A program made the position numbers and the translations under genes. Below, one piece after another: positions 15,637-24,980 of a stretch of 37,487 nucleotides of DNA. The stretch lies in the NCBI GenBank assembly GCA_027619595.1, contig JAQCHP010000038.1, positions 1-37,487 on the forward strand, given 5' to 3'. A model generated the notes under the pieces. The model was given only the letters and a program-made list of their open reading frames with translations, ran no database searches and was not told the origin of the DNA. Every line of letters starts with the position of its first letter. The stretch's first letter is position 1. The stretch is from Planctomycetota bacterium (GTDB lineage Bacteria > Planctomycetota > Planctomycetia > Pirellulales > Pirellulaceae).

Positions 15637-17094
15637 TCAGGCCAATATCTCTCGAACTATATTTCCATGCACGTCGGTCAGCCGATAACGACGGCCCTGG
15701 AATTTGTACGTGAGTTGTTCGTGATCGATGCCCAAGAGGTGCAACAGTGTCGCATGCAGGTCGTGCACGTGCATGCCATTTTCGGCGATGTTGTAACCGA
15801 ATTCGCAGGAGGCGCCGTATTGGCTTCCTGGCTTCACGCCGCCACCTGCCAGCCAGATACTAAAACAGCGGGGATGATGGTCACGCCCAAATTTATCGGA
15901 TATTTTTCCCTGGCAATAGTTGGTCCGGCCGAATTCCCCACCCCACACCACCAACGTATCGTCCAACAGGCCATGTTGCTCCAGGTCTTTGACCAGTGCG
16001 GCGGCGGGTTGATCGGTCTCCGTGCATAACGCCGGAATACGACCGGGAACGTCGCCGTGATGATCCCAGTCCTGGGGATACAGTTGGATAAATCGCACGC
16101 CACGCTGAGCGAGCCGCCGCGCCAGCAGGCAATTCGCAGCAAACGTGCCCGGTTTACCAACGTCGGGACCATACGATTCGAGAACGTGCGGAGACTCCTG
16201 GGATAAGTCCGTTACCTCGGGAATACTCGTCTGCATCCGGTAGGCCATTTCATAGTTGTCGATCCGCGATTGAATTTCCGCATCCGGCGTCGTTTCGAGT
16301 TGATGCTCATGCAGTTCCTGCAGGCGATCGAGTAACATCCGCCGACCTTCGGCTCCTAGTCCGCCCGGATTTCGCAAATAGAGTACTGGATCATCGGCTG
16401 CCCGAAACAACACACCTTGATATTGCGATCGCAGGAATCCGCTGCCCCACAAATGGGCTCCTAGCGGCTGTCCCCCCTTACCATTCGTGACGAGCACGAC
16501 GAACGACGGCAAGTTGGCATTCTCCTGACCCAGTCCGTAGCTCAGCCACGCACCGAAACTCGGCCGACCCGCGATTTGTGTTCCCGTTTGCAGCAGCGTC
16601 ACACCGGGCCCATGATTGATCGCTTCGGTGTACATGGAATTGACGACACAAATCTTATCGGCGATACCAGCGGTGAACGGCAGCTTGTCGCTGAACCACG
16701 CCCCTGCTGGTCCATGCTGTTTGAATCGAAACGGCGAACCGACCATCGGAATTGAAGCTTGGTTCCCTGACATACCCGTCAGTCGTTGACCACCGCGTAC
16801 ACTTTCGGGCAACTGCTGACCATGTCTCTCCTTTAAGAGGGGCTTGTAGTCCAATAGATCTAGTTGCGACGGCCCTCCTGACATGAATAAAGAAATAATC
16901 CGCTTGGCCTTCGGCGCAAAATGAGGCGATCCGAGCACACCGCGATCTACCAACGCGGCGGCCGAGTCACGTGTCAACATTTCCGATAGCGCGATTCCGC
17001 CGATCCCCAGACCAAATCGCTGGAGGAAACGCCGGCGGCCGTCATAAACCTCTCCGTCTGGTACAACTTGCTGTGCTACGTCATCTGCCTTCAT
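15637..17094 (-). CDS. DUF1501 family exported protein (pair 1)
   Basis: This is a 485-residue DUF1501 protein of the alkaline phosphatase/sulfatase superfamily. It has a twin-arginine-like N-terminus (RRRFLQRFGLG, residues 20-30). RIISLFMSGGPSQLDLLDYKPLL follows, then SFGAWLSYGLG, VRFIQLYPQDWDHHGD, DTLVVWGGEFGRTNYCQGKISDKFGRDHHPRCFSIWLAGGGVKPG and LHATLLHLLGIDHEQLTYKFQGRRYRLTDVHG, all characteristic of the family. The biochemical activity is unknown. The start codon overlaps the stop of the upstream PSD1 gene by four bases (ATGA), so the two are co-translated and presumably function together in the periplasm. Confidence 0.93.
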   Translation of the reverse strand: MKADDVAQQVVPDGEVYDGRRRFLQRFGLGIGGIALSEMLTRDSAAALVDRGVLGSPHFAPKAKRIISLFMSGGPSQLDLLDYKPLLKERHGQQLPESVRGGQRLTGMSGNQASIPMVGSPFRFKQHGPAGAWFSDKLPFTAGIADKICVVNSMYTEAINHGPGVTLLQTGTQIAGRPSFGAWLSYGLGQENANLPSFVVLVTNGKGGQPLGAHLWGSGFLRSQYQGVLFRAADDPVLYLRNPGGLGAEGRRMLLDRLQELHEHQLETTPDAEIQSRIDNYEMAYRMQTSIPEVTDLSQESPHVLESYGPDVGKPGTFAANCLLARRLAQRGVRFIQLYPQDWDHHGDVPGRIPALCTETDQPAAALVKDLEQHGLLDDTLVVWGGEFGRTNYCQGKISDKFGRDHHPRCFSIWLAGGGVKPGSQYGASCEFGYNIAENGMHVHDLHATLLHLLGIDHEQLTYKFQGRRYRLTDVHGNIVREILA

Positions 17095-20000
17095 CGTTTC
17101 ACCACCGATTCATCGTGATTGAGCAGCGATTGTGCCAGGACACACGCAGCGGCGGCGTGTGGTATCGGCACACTGGATTGATGGGCCGTTGCGCCAACAT
17201 GTAACAGCGCATTGGCCTCCGACGCGTGTTCAGTGAAATAGTCACACTGCTCATTGTAGAGACGTTTGAGTATCTCGAACTCACGCGTATCTGGCTTCCG
17301 ACTGAGACACTGCACAAATCCCCGCTCAATCATCGCAGTTACGTCCCCCTTCGCCTCAACATACAAGCTTTCTCCCAAGACACGCGCGGCCTCGACGTAT
17401 TGTATCCCATTTAGCAGAATAAGTGGCTGCAAGGGTGAATCGGTTCGTTCTCGGCGGGCGGTACACACGGCCCGACGCGGCGCATCAAAAGCGACCAATG
17501 CTGGCGGCGGACCAGTCCGCCGCCAGTGCGTATAGATGCTACGACGGTACAAGCCACTGCCGCTCGAGGGACTCGTCGGTTTGAATGACTCGCTCATTTC
17601 GTACGGAAACACCGGCGCTCCGCCCACCTGTGGATGAAGCAACCCTGCAGATAGGAGCGCATTATCGCGGATCATTTCGGCGGAAAGTCGAAAACGCGGC
17701 CCGCGTGCCAACCATAGATTTTCGGGGTCATCCGCCATGATTTCCGCATCCGCAACGCTCCGCTGACGATACGTATGGCTCATCACAATCGTCCTGAGAA
17801 TCGCCTTGGTATCCCATCCGCTATCGATAAATCGCAGCGCTAACCAGTCGAGCAATTCGGGATAGAGTGGTGGCGTCCCCTGACTACCGAAATCTTCGGC
17901 GGTCTTCACCAAGCCAACTCCAAATAAACCTTGCCATAGCCGATTTACCGTCACTCGAGCCGTGAGCGGATGTTTGCGATCGGTCAACCATTGAGCCAGA
18001 CCCAGTCGGTTGCTCGGGGCATTGTCGGGGAGTGGCAGAAACGCGGCCGGTACACTCGAAAAAACTTCCTCTCCGCGACCGTTATACTCCCCGCGACGAA
18101 GCACAAACGCTTGCTTAGGTTGGGGGAGTTCCCGCATGACCATTAACTCACGAACCGAGTCCATCAATTGATTCTGTTCTACTCTCGCCGCAGAAATCGC
18201 TGTGAGTTGTTGTCGTTGGTCTTCATCGACCGTCGTCACGAAATGTTCGAACAACATCGCTCGATCGGCAGGCGTGAGCTGTTCGCTAGGCAACTGCAGC
18301 AGGCGAGTCGCAGCCTCGCCATGGAACGTGGCCAAAGACTCCAGCGGCGACAACGCTCGACCAAACACACGCAATTCGTCGACCTGCCCCCCGGGGAATC
18401 CTCGATCTCGCGATCGTTGTCCGATCGTGAGCTGATCGCCACCCTCTCCTGTGATTTGTTTCGTGAGATGGTCTTTGAGTACGCTAACCTCAGCCGGTCT
18501 GCCGTTGACCGTCAGTCTCAATCCATCCGCTCGGCTACTCCCGTCGGATGAAACAACAACATGTGTCCATTCAGCGACCGGCAGCGGTTGACTCGCTTCG
18601 ATGGAAATCGCGTTTCCTGGCCAAAAATGATTGAGCGACCAACGCAAGTGACCGTCGATGATCAACAGCTCATAGCCCTGGCTACCGGAATCAGTCCATC
18701 CCCTCGTGCAGTGCAACACGACCGCCCGCTCCAGTTCACGCGGAGTCTTCAACCACAACGAAACGCTAAAGGGTTCGTGTCGCGCGAACTTTCCCAAAGG
18801 CAATATCAACCCATCATCGCCCGTAAACTCAATCGCTTGCCCCGCAATTCCCGCCACAAATTTAGCATCGCCACCCAGTACCGCCGGCTTGTCGGCTGCT
18901 ACATCATTGGCCAGTTTATTCCCTTCGATGGTCTCAAAACCATAACGAGCCAACTCGTTGTCGATCTTGATCTCGGTCGGCCGGTCGTTGAGCCAATGCG
19001 AAAACGCTTCGTGGGACTCTTCCTTCGACGTGTGCCATCGCATCTCGAGATCTTTCGTTTTCCGTTGCAACAATTCGATCCGTGCTTTTGTTGGCACGTC
19101 GACAATCGACAGCGTCGGAGTCGGTATCGTGGGCGGAGCGTAAGAATACAAGCCCGACTCATCGATGTTCTGGAACATCGCGAACAACTGATAGTAATCG
19201 CGCTGCGTCAACGGGTCATACTTATGATCGTGGCAACGAGCACATTCGAAGGTTAATCCAAGAAAAGCAGTGGAAAATGTTTGTACGCGATCGCACACGT
19301 ATTCGACGCGATACTCTTCTTCGACGCTCCCGCCTTCCGACTCTTGTTGATGCAAACGATTGAACGCGGTGGCCACAATCTGCTCGTCAGTTGGATTGGG
19401 CAATAGATCACCGGCCAGTTGCCAGTGAACAAACTGATCGAACGGAAGATTTGTGTTAAACGCCTTGATCACCCAGTCTCGCCATAGGGAGACATCGCGA
19501 TCCCGATCGACCTGAAACCCGTAGCTGTCGGCATAGCGCGCTATATCGAGCCAATCGACTGCCATCCGTTCACCGAAACCAACCGACTGCAAAAGTCTGT
19601 CAACGACGCGGCCGTACGCGTCTGGCGAATTGTCCGCTAAGAACGCTTGCGCCTCAGCCGGTGATGGTGGCAAGCCGGTCAGGTCAAAACTCACTCGACG
19701 GAGTAGTGTCGACTTATCGGCTTCGGGCTGCGGCACTAGTCCGCGTGTGGCTAATCCCTTCCACACAAATGCATCGATTTCCGTCGGCGCACGATCGTGG
19801 TTTGGCCGAATCGGTTGAAGCGGAACAAATGACCAGTGGTCCTGATAGGCGGCCCCTTCGGCGATCCACTGGCGAATGATTGCGATTTCGTGCGGCGAAA
19901 GACGGCTTAGTTTCGACCCTGGAGGTGGCATTTGCACGTCCGGATCGTCGCTCATCATGCGGGTCAGAGCTTCGCTTTCGTCGGGCCGGCCTGGAACAAT

Positions 20001-20207
20001 GCCGCGGGCAGTAATGGCTGATTCCCGCACATCCAACCGCATATCGGCAGTTCGCTTGTTCGGGTCGTTTCCATGGCAGGCAAAACATTTATCGGAAAGG
20101 ATTGGCCGAATATCCCGATTGAAAAGCAACGGCTCAACCGCCTGTGCCGACGCGGCTCCCAGCAAAAAGCCGCTGAAAATCGAGCAGAATAGCAACGGAC
20201 GATTCAT
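17091..20207 (-). CDS. PSCyt1/DUF1549/LamG/DUF1553 protein (pair 1)
   Basis: The protein has 1038 residues. A signal peptide ends near ASAQA. A planctomycete cytochrome C (PSCyt1) domain carries CFACH at 41-45. DUF1549 (PSCyt2) spans about 140-350, with LRRVSFDLTGLPP and a second CxxCH, CARCHDHKYDP, at 322-326. A LamG-like jelly roll lies at about 420-610 (EPFSVSLWLKTP), and DUF1553 (PSD1) at about 740-1000 (LTARVTVNRLWQGLFG and LARGPRFRLSAEMIRDNALLSAG). It probably binds heme c in the periplasm and may oxidise or bind a polysaccharide-derived substrate; neither is proven for the family. I chose ATG 20207 because it starts a clean signal peptide, while the longer open frame adds 21 non-signal residues. 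It is the first gene of a two-gene operon with DUF1501. Confidence 0.93.
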   Translation of the reverse strand: MNRPLLFCSIFSGFLLGAASAQAVEPLLFNRDIRPILSDKCFACHGNDPNKRTADMRLDVRESAITARGIVPGRPDESEALTRMMSDDPDVQMPPPGSKLSRLSPHEIAIIRQWIAEGAAYQDHWSFVPLQPIRPNHDRAPTEIDAFVWKGLATRGLVPQPEADKSTLLRRVSFDLTGLPPSPAEAQAFLADNSPDAYGRVVDRLLQSVGFGERMAVDWLDIARYADSYGFQVDRDRDVSLWRDWVIKAFNTNLPFDQFVHWQLAGDLLPNPTDEQIVATAFNRLHQQESEGGSVEEEYRVEYVCDRVQTFSTAFLGLTFECARCHDHKYDPLTQRDYYQLFAMFQNIDESGLYSYAPPTIPTPTLSIVDVPTKARIELLQRKTKDLEMRWHTSKEESHEAFSHWLNDRPTEIKIDNELARYGFETIEGNKLANDVAADKPAVLGGDAKFVAGIAGQAIEFTGDDGLILPLGKFARHEPFSVSLWLKTPRELERAVVLHCTRGWTDSGSQGYELLIIDGHLRWSLNHFWPGNAISIEASQPLPVAEWTHVVVSSDGSSRADGLRLTVNGRPAEVSVLKDHLTKQITGEGGDQLTIGQRSRDRGFPGGQVDELRVFGRALSPLESLATFHGEAATRLLQLPSEQLTPADRAMLFEHFVTTVDEDQRQQLTAISAARVEQNQLMDSVRELMVMRELPQPKQAFVLRRGEYNGRGEEVFSSVPAAFLPLPDNAPSNRLGLAQWLTDRKHPLTARVTVNRLWQGLFGVGLVKTAEDFGSQGTPPLYPELLDWLALRFIDSGWDTKAILRTIVMSHTYRQRSVADAEIMADDPENLWLARGPRFRLSAEMIRDNALLSAGLLHPQVGGAPVFPYEMSESFKPTSPSSGSGLYRRSIYTHWRRTGPPPALVAFDAPRRAVCTARRERTDSPLQPLILLNGIQYVEAARVLGESLYVEAKGDVTAMIERGFVQCLSRKPDTREFEILKRLYNEQCDYFTEHASEANALLHVGATAHQSSVPIPHAAAACVLAQSLLNHDESVVKR

Positions 20208-20595
20208 GGGAAGAAGCCACTTTATCTGGAAGGCGATTGCACGAAATCGCAACGAGCGGGATCTCTCCATTCTAGCTGGGCAGGGAAGAGCCGTAAATCG
20301 GCGAGTATGTCAGGAACTGCGAGCAATTCCAACGTATCGTTGGCTCACCGAAAAAGCTGCCGGCAAAATGATGACGCTCGACCTGCCGACATGGAGTGCT
20401 ACCGCAGAAATGGCGGCCGATTCCCACGCGGTGGGGGGTTATCCAATTCCCATCGACAATTATGTCGGGCTTCGCGTTCGGCGCGAGATAGCTGTCTGGA
20501 GCTGGCCCAAGTAACAGGAATATTTTTCCGGAACAGCAAGTGTTCGGCCGTGACAAAAAACGAAGGCGGCCCGATTGCCCGATTATCCACCGGGC
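20208..20595. other. Intergenic stretch upstream of PSD1 pair 1
   Basis: No supported gene. A 94-residue minus-strand open frame (20272-20556) has no recognisable motif. The region must hold the promoter of the leftward PSD1/DUF1501 operon. Confidence 0.4.
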
Positions 20596-20979
20596 CTAGG
20601 GGGTGCGAAACGGCGACGCCGGGAGTCCCTCGCGGTTCATGAGATTGGGATTCGCCAGTTGCTCCCAGCCGAAACGAACCGCCACGGGACGCGGAACGTG
20701 CGGGCTCGACACGCTAACCGTCGATCCCTCAATGGTGGCCATGGCGGAAACAAATTTGCCATCCTCGCCGGCGATTTCAAACCAATCGAGGGGCTGACCA
20801 TTCCTCGACGCCAAGCCGCTGCCAACGTGGTCAAACTCCAACACGATCCGATCTCCGCGGATGAAATAGTGGCGATAGAGAGGGCCGCTATAGACTAGAT
20901 CCTTGCGATCGTACGTCTTGGCGAGCGCACAAAGAGCCAAGCGGTGGCCAACTTCACGCTTGTTGGGCGGATGCAGATC
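20596..20979 (-). pseudogene. Sialate O-acetylesterase, C-terminal fragment
   Basis: About 127 residues match the C-terminal part of sialate O-acetylesterases (SGNH carbohydrate esterases): DLHPPNKREVGHRLALCALAKTY, LVYSGPLYRHYFI, VLEFDHVGSGLASRNGQPLDWFEIAGEDGKFV and VSSPHVPRPVAVRFGWEQLANPNLMNREGLPASPFRT. The N-terminal two thirds of the enzyme, including the Gly-Asp-Ser block, is missing. The open frame extends upstream to 21105, but the added residues are not esterase-like except for a few just before the match (SIHEVGLG). The catalytic DxxH may survive around DLHP. It sits between two divergent PSD1 operons, so it is probably a relic of an esterase gene deleted during a rearrangement. Confidence 0.8.
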
Positions 20980-21402
20980 GCCGAGCCCAACCTCATGAAT
21001 CGAACTGGCCTTCCGGCTTCCGCCTTTCGTACCGACATGCCACACACGCCCTAAGTCCATCTCAAACGCAGGTGCAGACCCCGGCGGATGGGCTAGGATC
21101 GTCATTGATTACTGCCATCGGACCTCACGTGGAGTCCGAGCGACGGTGCCGTGCGCATATCGACGGGACTATTGTGAGAGCGAAGGTTGTTTGGCCAAGT
21201 CGACGCAAGTATATTTGAAGGGAGCTTCGATCGGCAAAGGTCTTTTCGTGCTGGCATGGCCCAGTCGGCGTTCCACGGGTGCTTGAGGTTGCAACGTTTT
21301 ATTTTGCAACGTCTTCCGAGATCCAACGGTCTCGGCGCTGTGAGGAACAGCAGTGTTACCACTGTAAGAGACAACAACATTGCCGCTGATTGGAACGCCG
21401 CC
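20980..21402. other. Intergenic stretch upstream of PSD1 pair 2
   Basis: No supported gene. The open frame that extends PSD1 pair 2 upstream to 21187 lacks family similarity. The region probably holds the promoter of the rightward operon. Confidence 0.4.
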
Positions 21403-24400
21403 ATGAACAAAACCTTCCTGCGTCTCTTGACTTGCGGCGCGATGATCGTGGCTATCGTCACGTCGGCTTCATCCAACGACGTCCCGCCGATTGCTCTTGT
21501 CCAATCGCCGGTCCCGAATTCCCAGCAAGCCGACTTTTTCGAACAACAAATCCGTCCGCTGTTATCGGAAAAATGTTTCTCATGCCACGGTCCCAAGACG
21601 AAGTCGGTGAAAGGGGGCTTGCGGATGGACTCGCGGGCGTCGCTATTGCGAGGAGGTGACACCGGACCGGCAATCGTACCCGGAAATCCCACCGAGAGTT
21701 TGCTCATCCAATCGGTCCGCTACGAGGGCCCCTACGAAATGCCACCCAAAGGGCGCCTCAGGGAGAAAGAGATCGCAGTACTCGAGACCTGGGTGCGAGA
21801 CGGTGCGTTTTGGCCCGAACATGAAACCACTGCACCGACCAAGTCCATCGAGTTCGACTTACAAGCCCGCAAGGCAACTCACTGGTGTTGGCAACCTCTG
21901 CGCAACGAGCTTCCGCCTCAAGTTCAACTCACCGGTTGGATGAATAATTCGGTGGATGCCTTCATACTGTCGCGTCTCGAAGCCGCGCAGTTGTCTCCTA
22001 GAGTGCCCGCCTCACGGCACACATTGGTACGACGTTTGAGCTTTGATTTGCTCGGTGTTCCACCAGCCATTCAAGAGGTGGACGAAGTTGTTGCCGACTC
22101 CCGTCCCAACGCCATCGAAGCCTATGTCGATCGGCTCATGAGTTCACCACGCTTCGGCGAACATTGGGCCAGGCATTGGATGGACTTGGTACGGTACGCC
22201 GAAACGTACGGACATGAGTTTGATTACGCCGTGCCCCATGCCTTTGAGTATCGAGACTATCTGATTCGCGCATTCAACGCAGACGTCCGTTACGACAAAT
22301 TCGTCAGTGAACACATTGCGGGAGATTTATTGGAAGTTCCACGCATCCATCCCAGCGAGGGATTCAACGAGTCGATTCTCGGCAGCGCTTTTTGGTGGCT
22401 GGGCGAAGCGGTACATGCACCTACCGATGTGCTGATGGACGAAGCGGAGCGACTCGACAACATGGTCGACGTCATGAGCAAGACGTTCCTCGGCTTGACC
22501 GTGGCATGTGCACGTTGCCATGATCATAAATTCGATGCCATATCGTCGCAGGACTACTATTCGCTCGCAGGGTATGTACAGGACTCACGACGCCAATTTA
22601 CACAAGTCGACCCACAAGGTCAGGTAGCAAACATCGTCGCTGGCATGCAGGAAACAGTTCGTCGCGCGAGCGACACTCTGCGACACGCTTACGCCATAGA
22701 ATCGACCGACGGAGCCGACGTGTTCCGTAGATCACTTCTGGCGACTCGCGACGCAGTGCGCAACGGCCTGTTCACTCAGACCCCCGATGGACTTCCTCCC
22801 CAAGCCACCCCAGGGGACGAGCAGTCCGGGATGATCCTGGCTGCAGCAGGTGATCGCTATCGCCTATCCCCAAATTCGGTCCAACATTGGATAACAGCGA
22901 TTCTTTCTCCGCAAATTCGCGCGGGGCACCCACTTTCGATTTGGCGAGACGCACTGTTAGCGGAACAAAAGGCGACCGACGGTCAATGGGAGGTAAGCAA
23001 ATTCTTGTCGGCCCAACATGCGCAACACGAAGCTTACCAAAAGGGCTACCAGGAATACCTGCATGATAGTCTCCCACTCCTGGAACAATGGAGCGTTGAC
23101 ACGAATTCCTTGAATTCCTCGGGATTTGCTTTCGCCTCAGGAGTCTTGCGAGGCGGTTGGGATCCGTTGGCAGCTTCTCCCATGCTGCGAAGTTTGAGTG
23201 TACTGGACAGCGGCAGATGGTCGGCGAAGTTGATGGGGAGTTGGCGTTCACCGACGTTTATCCTGCGGGAACCGCGACTGCACTACCGTGTCGCAGCGCG
23301 CAACGGCCTCTTGCGAGTGTATGTGGACGGATACTTCATGTCCGACGCATCGCGATTGCTCTTTTCTCATACCTATACCGACGTAAATACGAATGGCCCA
23401 TTCCTGAGCTTCGAGCAAACAGACAATCTCGACAAATACATTGGCCATCGCGTCTATTTGGAGGCGCTCGATCGCGGCGACGGATACATGGCGATACGTG
23501 ACATTCGCCAAGCTCACCGAGGTCCTATCGATCCTCCAACACTCGCAGCGCAGGTCGTGCTGAAGCTTGGTACAGGACCGGCCAACGAAACCATGGAGGG
23601 TCTTGCGGCACGTCTCGCCCATCTGCATGCAACCACATTAAGCGACTGGCGCAACAATGCTATCAACGAGTTCCAGCAGGAATGGCTGCGAGACCTCATG
23701 CAGGACGAACTCATTTCGCTCCCATCCGACAAACGAGCGGAAATGGCAGATTTGCAAGCTGAATGGAAACAATATGAGGACGCTCTTCCCCCCCCGCGCC
23801 TCGCACTTGCATCTGCCGATGGGACAGGTCTCGATCGACCGATTGCGATCCGAGGGAATCCTCGAACGCTTGGCGCCATCGCTCCCCGGCGGCTGCCTGT
23901 CGCGATCGCAGGTGACCTGCAGCCCACGGCACCGACCGATCACTGTGGCCGCAGCGAACTAGCTTCGCATCTCTTGGTCGATGGAAGACATCTGGTGGCT
24001 CGAGTCATCGTCAACCGACTGTGGCATCATGTATTTGGACGCGGCATCGTCCCTACCGTCGATAACTTTGGCGTGTTGGGGCAACCTCCCACGCACCCCG
24101 AGCTTTTGGATTTTCTAGCACACGAACTCGTCCGCCATGACTGGTCGCTCAAACACATCCTGCGAATCTTGGTTTTGTCACAGACCTACCAGATGTCGAG
24201 TGATCCTTGTGCTGCAGATGCCGAAGATCCTGCCAATAACCTTTGGCACCGCATGATGGTCCGTCGCTTGCCAGGCGAAGCCATTCGCGACGCCATTTTG
24301 GCGGTATCAGGCGAACTGCGCAACACCATGTTTGGCCCCAGCGTGCCAATCCACGTCACGCCTTTCATGGAAGGGCGGGGCAAACCGACAAGCGGCCCCT

Positions 24401-24882
24401 TAAATGGCAATGGACGTCGCAGCGTCTACGTCGAAGTACGCCGAAACTTCTTGTCTCCAATGATGTTAGGTTTTGACTCGCCCATTCCATTTAATACAGT
24501 AGGTCAACGCAGCAATTCAAACGTGCCGGCGCAAGCACTGATTCTCCTGAATGACCCCTTCGTTCTGACCGAAAGCCAACAATGGGCAATGCACTTCGTA
24601 CGTACGACTGCCACTGTCGTCGACTCAACGGCTGTTGTTGCATCCTTCCCCAGTAACGAGGCAGCGCACCTCGACGATATTTCTCGCATTCGCCACCTGT
24701 ATCAGCAAGCTTTGAGTCGCTTGCCAACGGACGACGAACTACAAGTATTAAAAACGTATCTCCACGACCGGCGAAAAACATACAATGATATGTCATGGGC
24801 CACGCAGCGTATCGAAGAGCAGGCCTGGGAAGACATGTGTCATGTCATGTTTAATGTGAAGGAGTTTGTGTTTCTTCATTAG
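21403..24882 (+). CDS. PSCyt1/DUF1549/DUF1553 protein (pair 2)
   Basis: The protein has 1159 residues and starts with a signal peptide (MNKTFLRLLTCGAMIVAIVTSAS). The PSCyt1 domain has CFSCHG at 58-63 and PYEMPPKGRL. DUF1549 shows VDAFILSRLEAAQLSP, LVRRLSFDLLGVPP and a second heme-type motif, CARCHDHKFDA. A long middle part has no LamG signature, unlike pair 1. DUF1553 follows with LVARVIVNRLWHHVFGRGIVPTVDNFGVLGQPPTHPELLDFLA and RRSVYVEVRRNFLSPMMLGFD. The ATG at 21403 is chosen because it begins the signal peptide. The DUF1501 partner starts 98 bases after the stop, so coupling is looser than in pair 1. The low similarity in the middle suggests the two pairs are old paralogues with different substrates. 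Confidence 0.93.
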   Translation: MNKTFLRLLTCGAMIVAIVTSASSNDVPPIALVQSPVPNSQQADFFEQQIRPLLSEKCFSCHGPKTKSVKGGLRMDSRASLLRGGDTGPAIVPGNPTESLLIQSVRYEGPYEMPPKGRLREKEIAVLETWVRDGAFWPEHETTAPTKSIEFDLQARKATHWCWQPLRNELPPQVQLTGWMNNSVDAFILSRLEAAQLSPRVPASRHTLVRRLSFDLLGVPPAIQEVDEVVADSRPNAIEAYVDRLMSSPRFGEHWARHWMDLVRYAETYGHEFDYAVPHAFEYRDYLIRAFNADVRYDKFVSEHIAGDLLEVPRIHPSEGFNESILGSAFWWLGEAVHAPTDVLMDEAERLDNMVDVMSKTFLGLTVACARCHDHKFDAISSQDYYSLAGYVQDSRRQFTQVDPQGQVANIVAGMQETVRRASDTLRHAYAIESTDGADVFRRSLLATRDAVRNGLFTQTPDGLPPQATPGDEQSGMILAAAGDRYRLSPNSVQHWITAILSPQIRAGHPLSIWRDALLAEQKATDGQWEVSKFLSAQHAQHEAYQKGYQEYLHDSLPLLEQWSVDTNSLNSSGFAFASGVLRGGWDPLAASPMLRSLSVLDSGRWSAKLMGSWRSPTFILREPRLHYRVAARNGLLRVYVDGYFMSDASRLLFSHTYTDVNTNGPFLSFEQTDNLDKYIGHRVYLEALDRGDGYMAIRDIRQAHRGPIDPPTLAAQVVLKLGTGPANETMEGLAARLAHLHATTLSDWRNNAINEFQQEWLRDLMQDELISLPSDKRAEMADLQAEWKQYEDALPPPRLALASADGTGLDRPIAIRGNPRTLGAIAPRRLPVAIAGDLQPTAPTDHCGRSELASHLLVDGRHLVARVIVNRLWHHVFGRGIVPTVDNFGVLGQPPTHPELLDFLAHELVRHDWSLKHILRILVLSQTYQMSSDPCAADAEDPANNLWHRMMVRRLPGEAIRDAILAVSGELRNTMFGPSVPIHVTPFMEGRGKPTSGPLNGNGRRSVYVEVRRNFLSPMMLGFDSPIPFNTVGQRSNSNVPAQALILLNDPFVLTESQQWAMHFVRTTATVVDSTAVVASFPSNEAAHLDDISRIRHLYQQALSRLPTDDELQVLKTYLHDRRKTYNDMSWATQRIEEQAWEDMCHVMFNVKEFVFLH

Positions 24883-24980
24883 AATACACAGCGACTATGG
24901 GCTTGGATTGTACAGATCCGAAATCACCTCCGAAATTATTGCCTGTTTAATCGACTTTTCGACTACTTAGAGTGAATTCC

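Noticed and set aside
18561-19256. 231-residue plus-strand frame inside the PSD1 gene of pair 1
   Set aside because: It is a shadow of the DUF1549/DUF1553 gene and has no recognisable domain.
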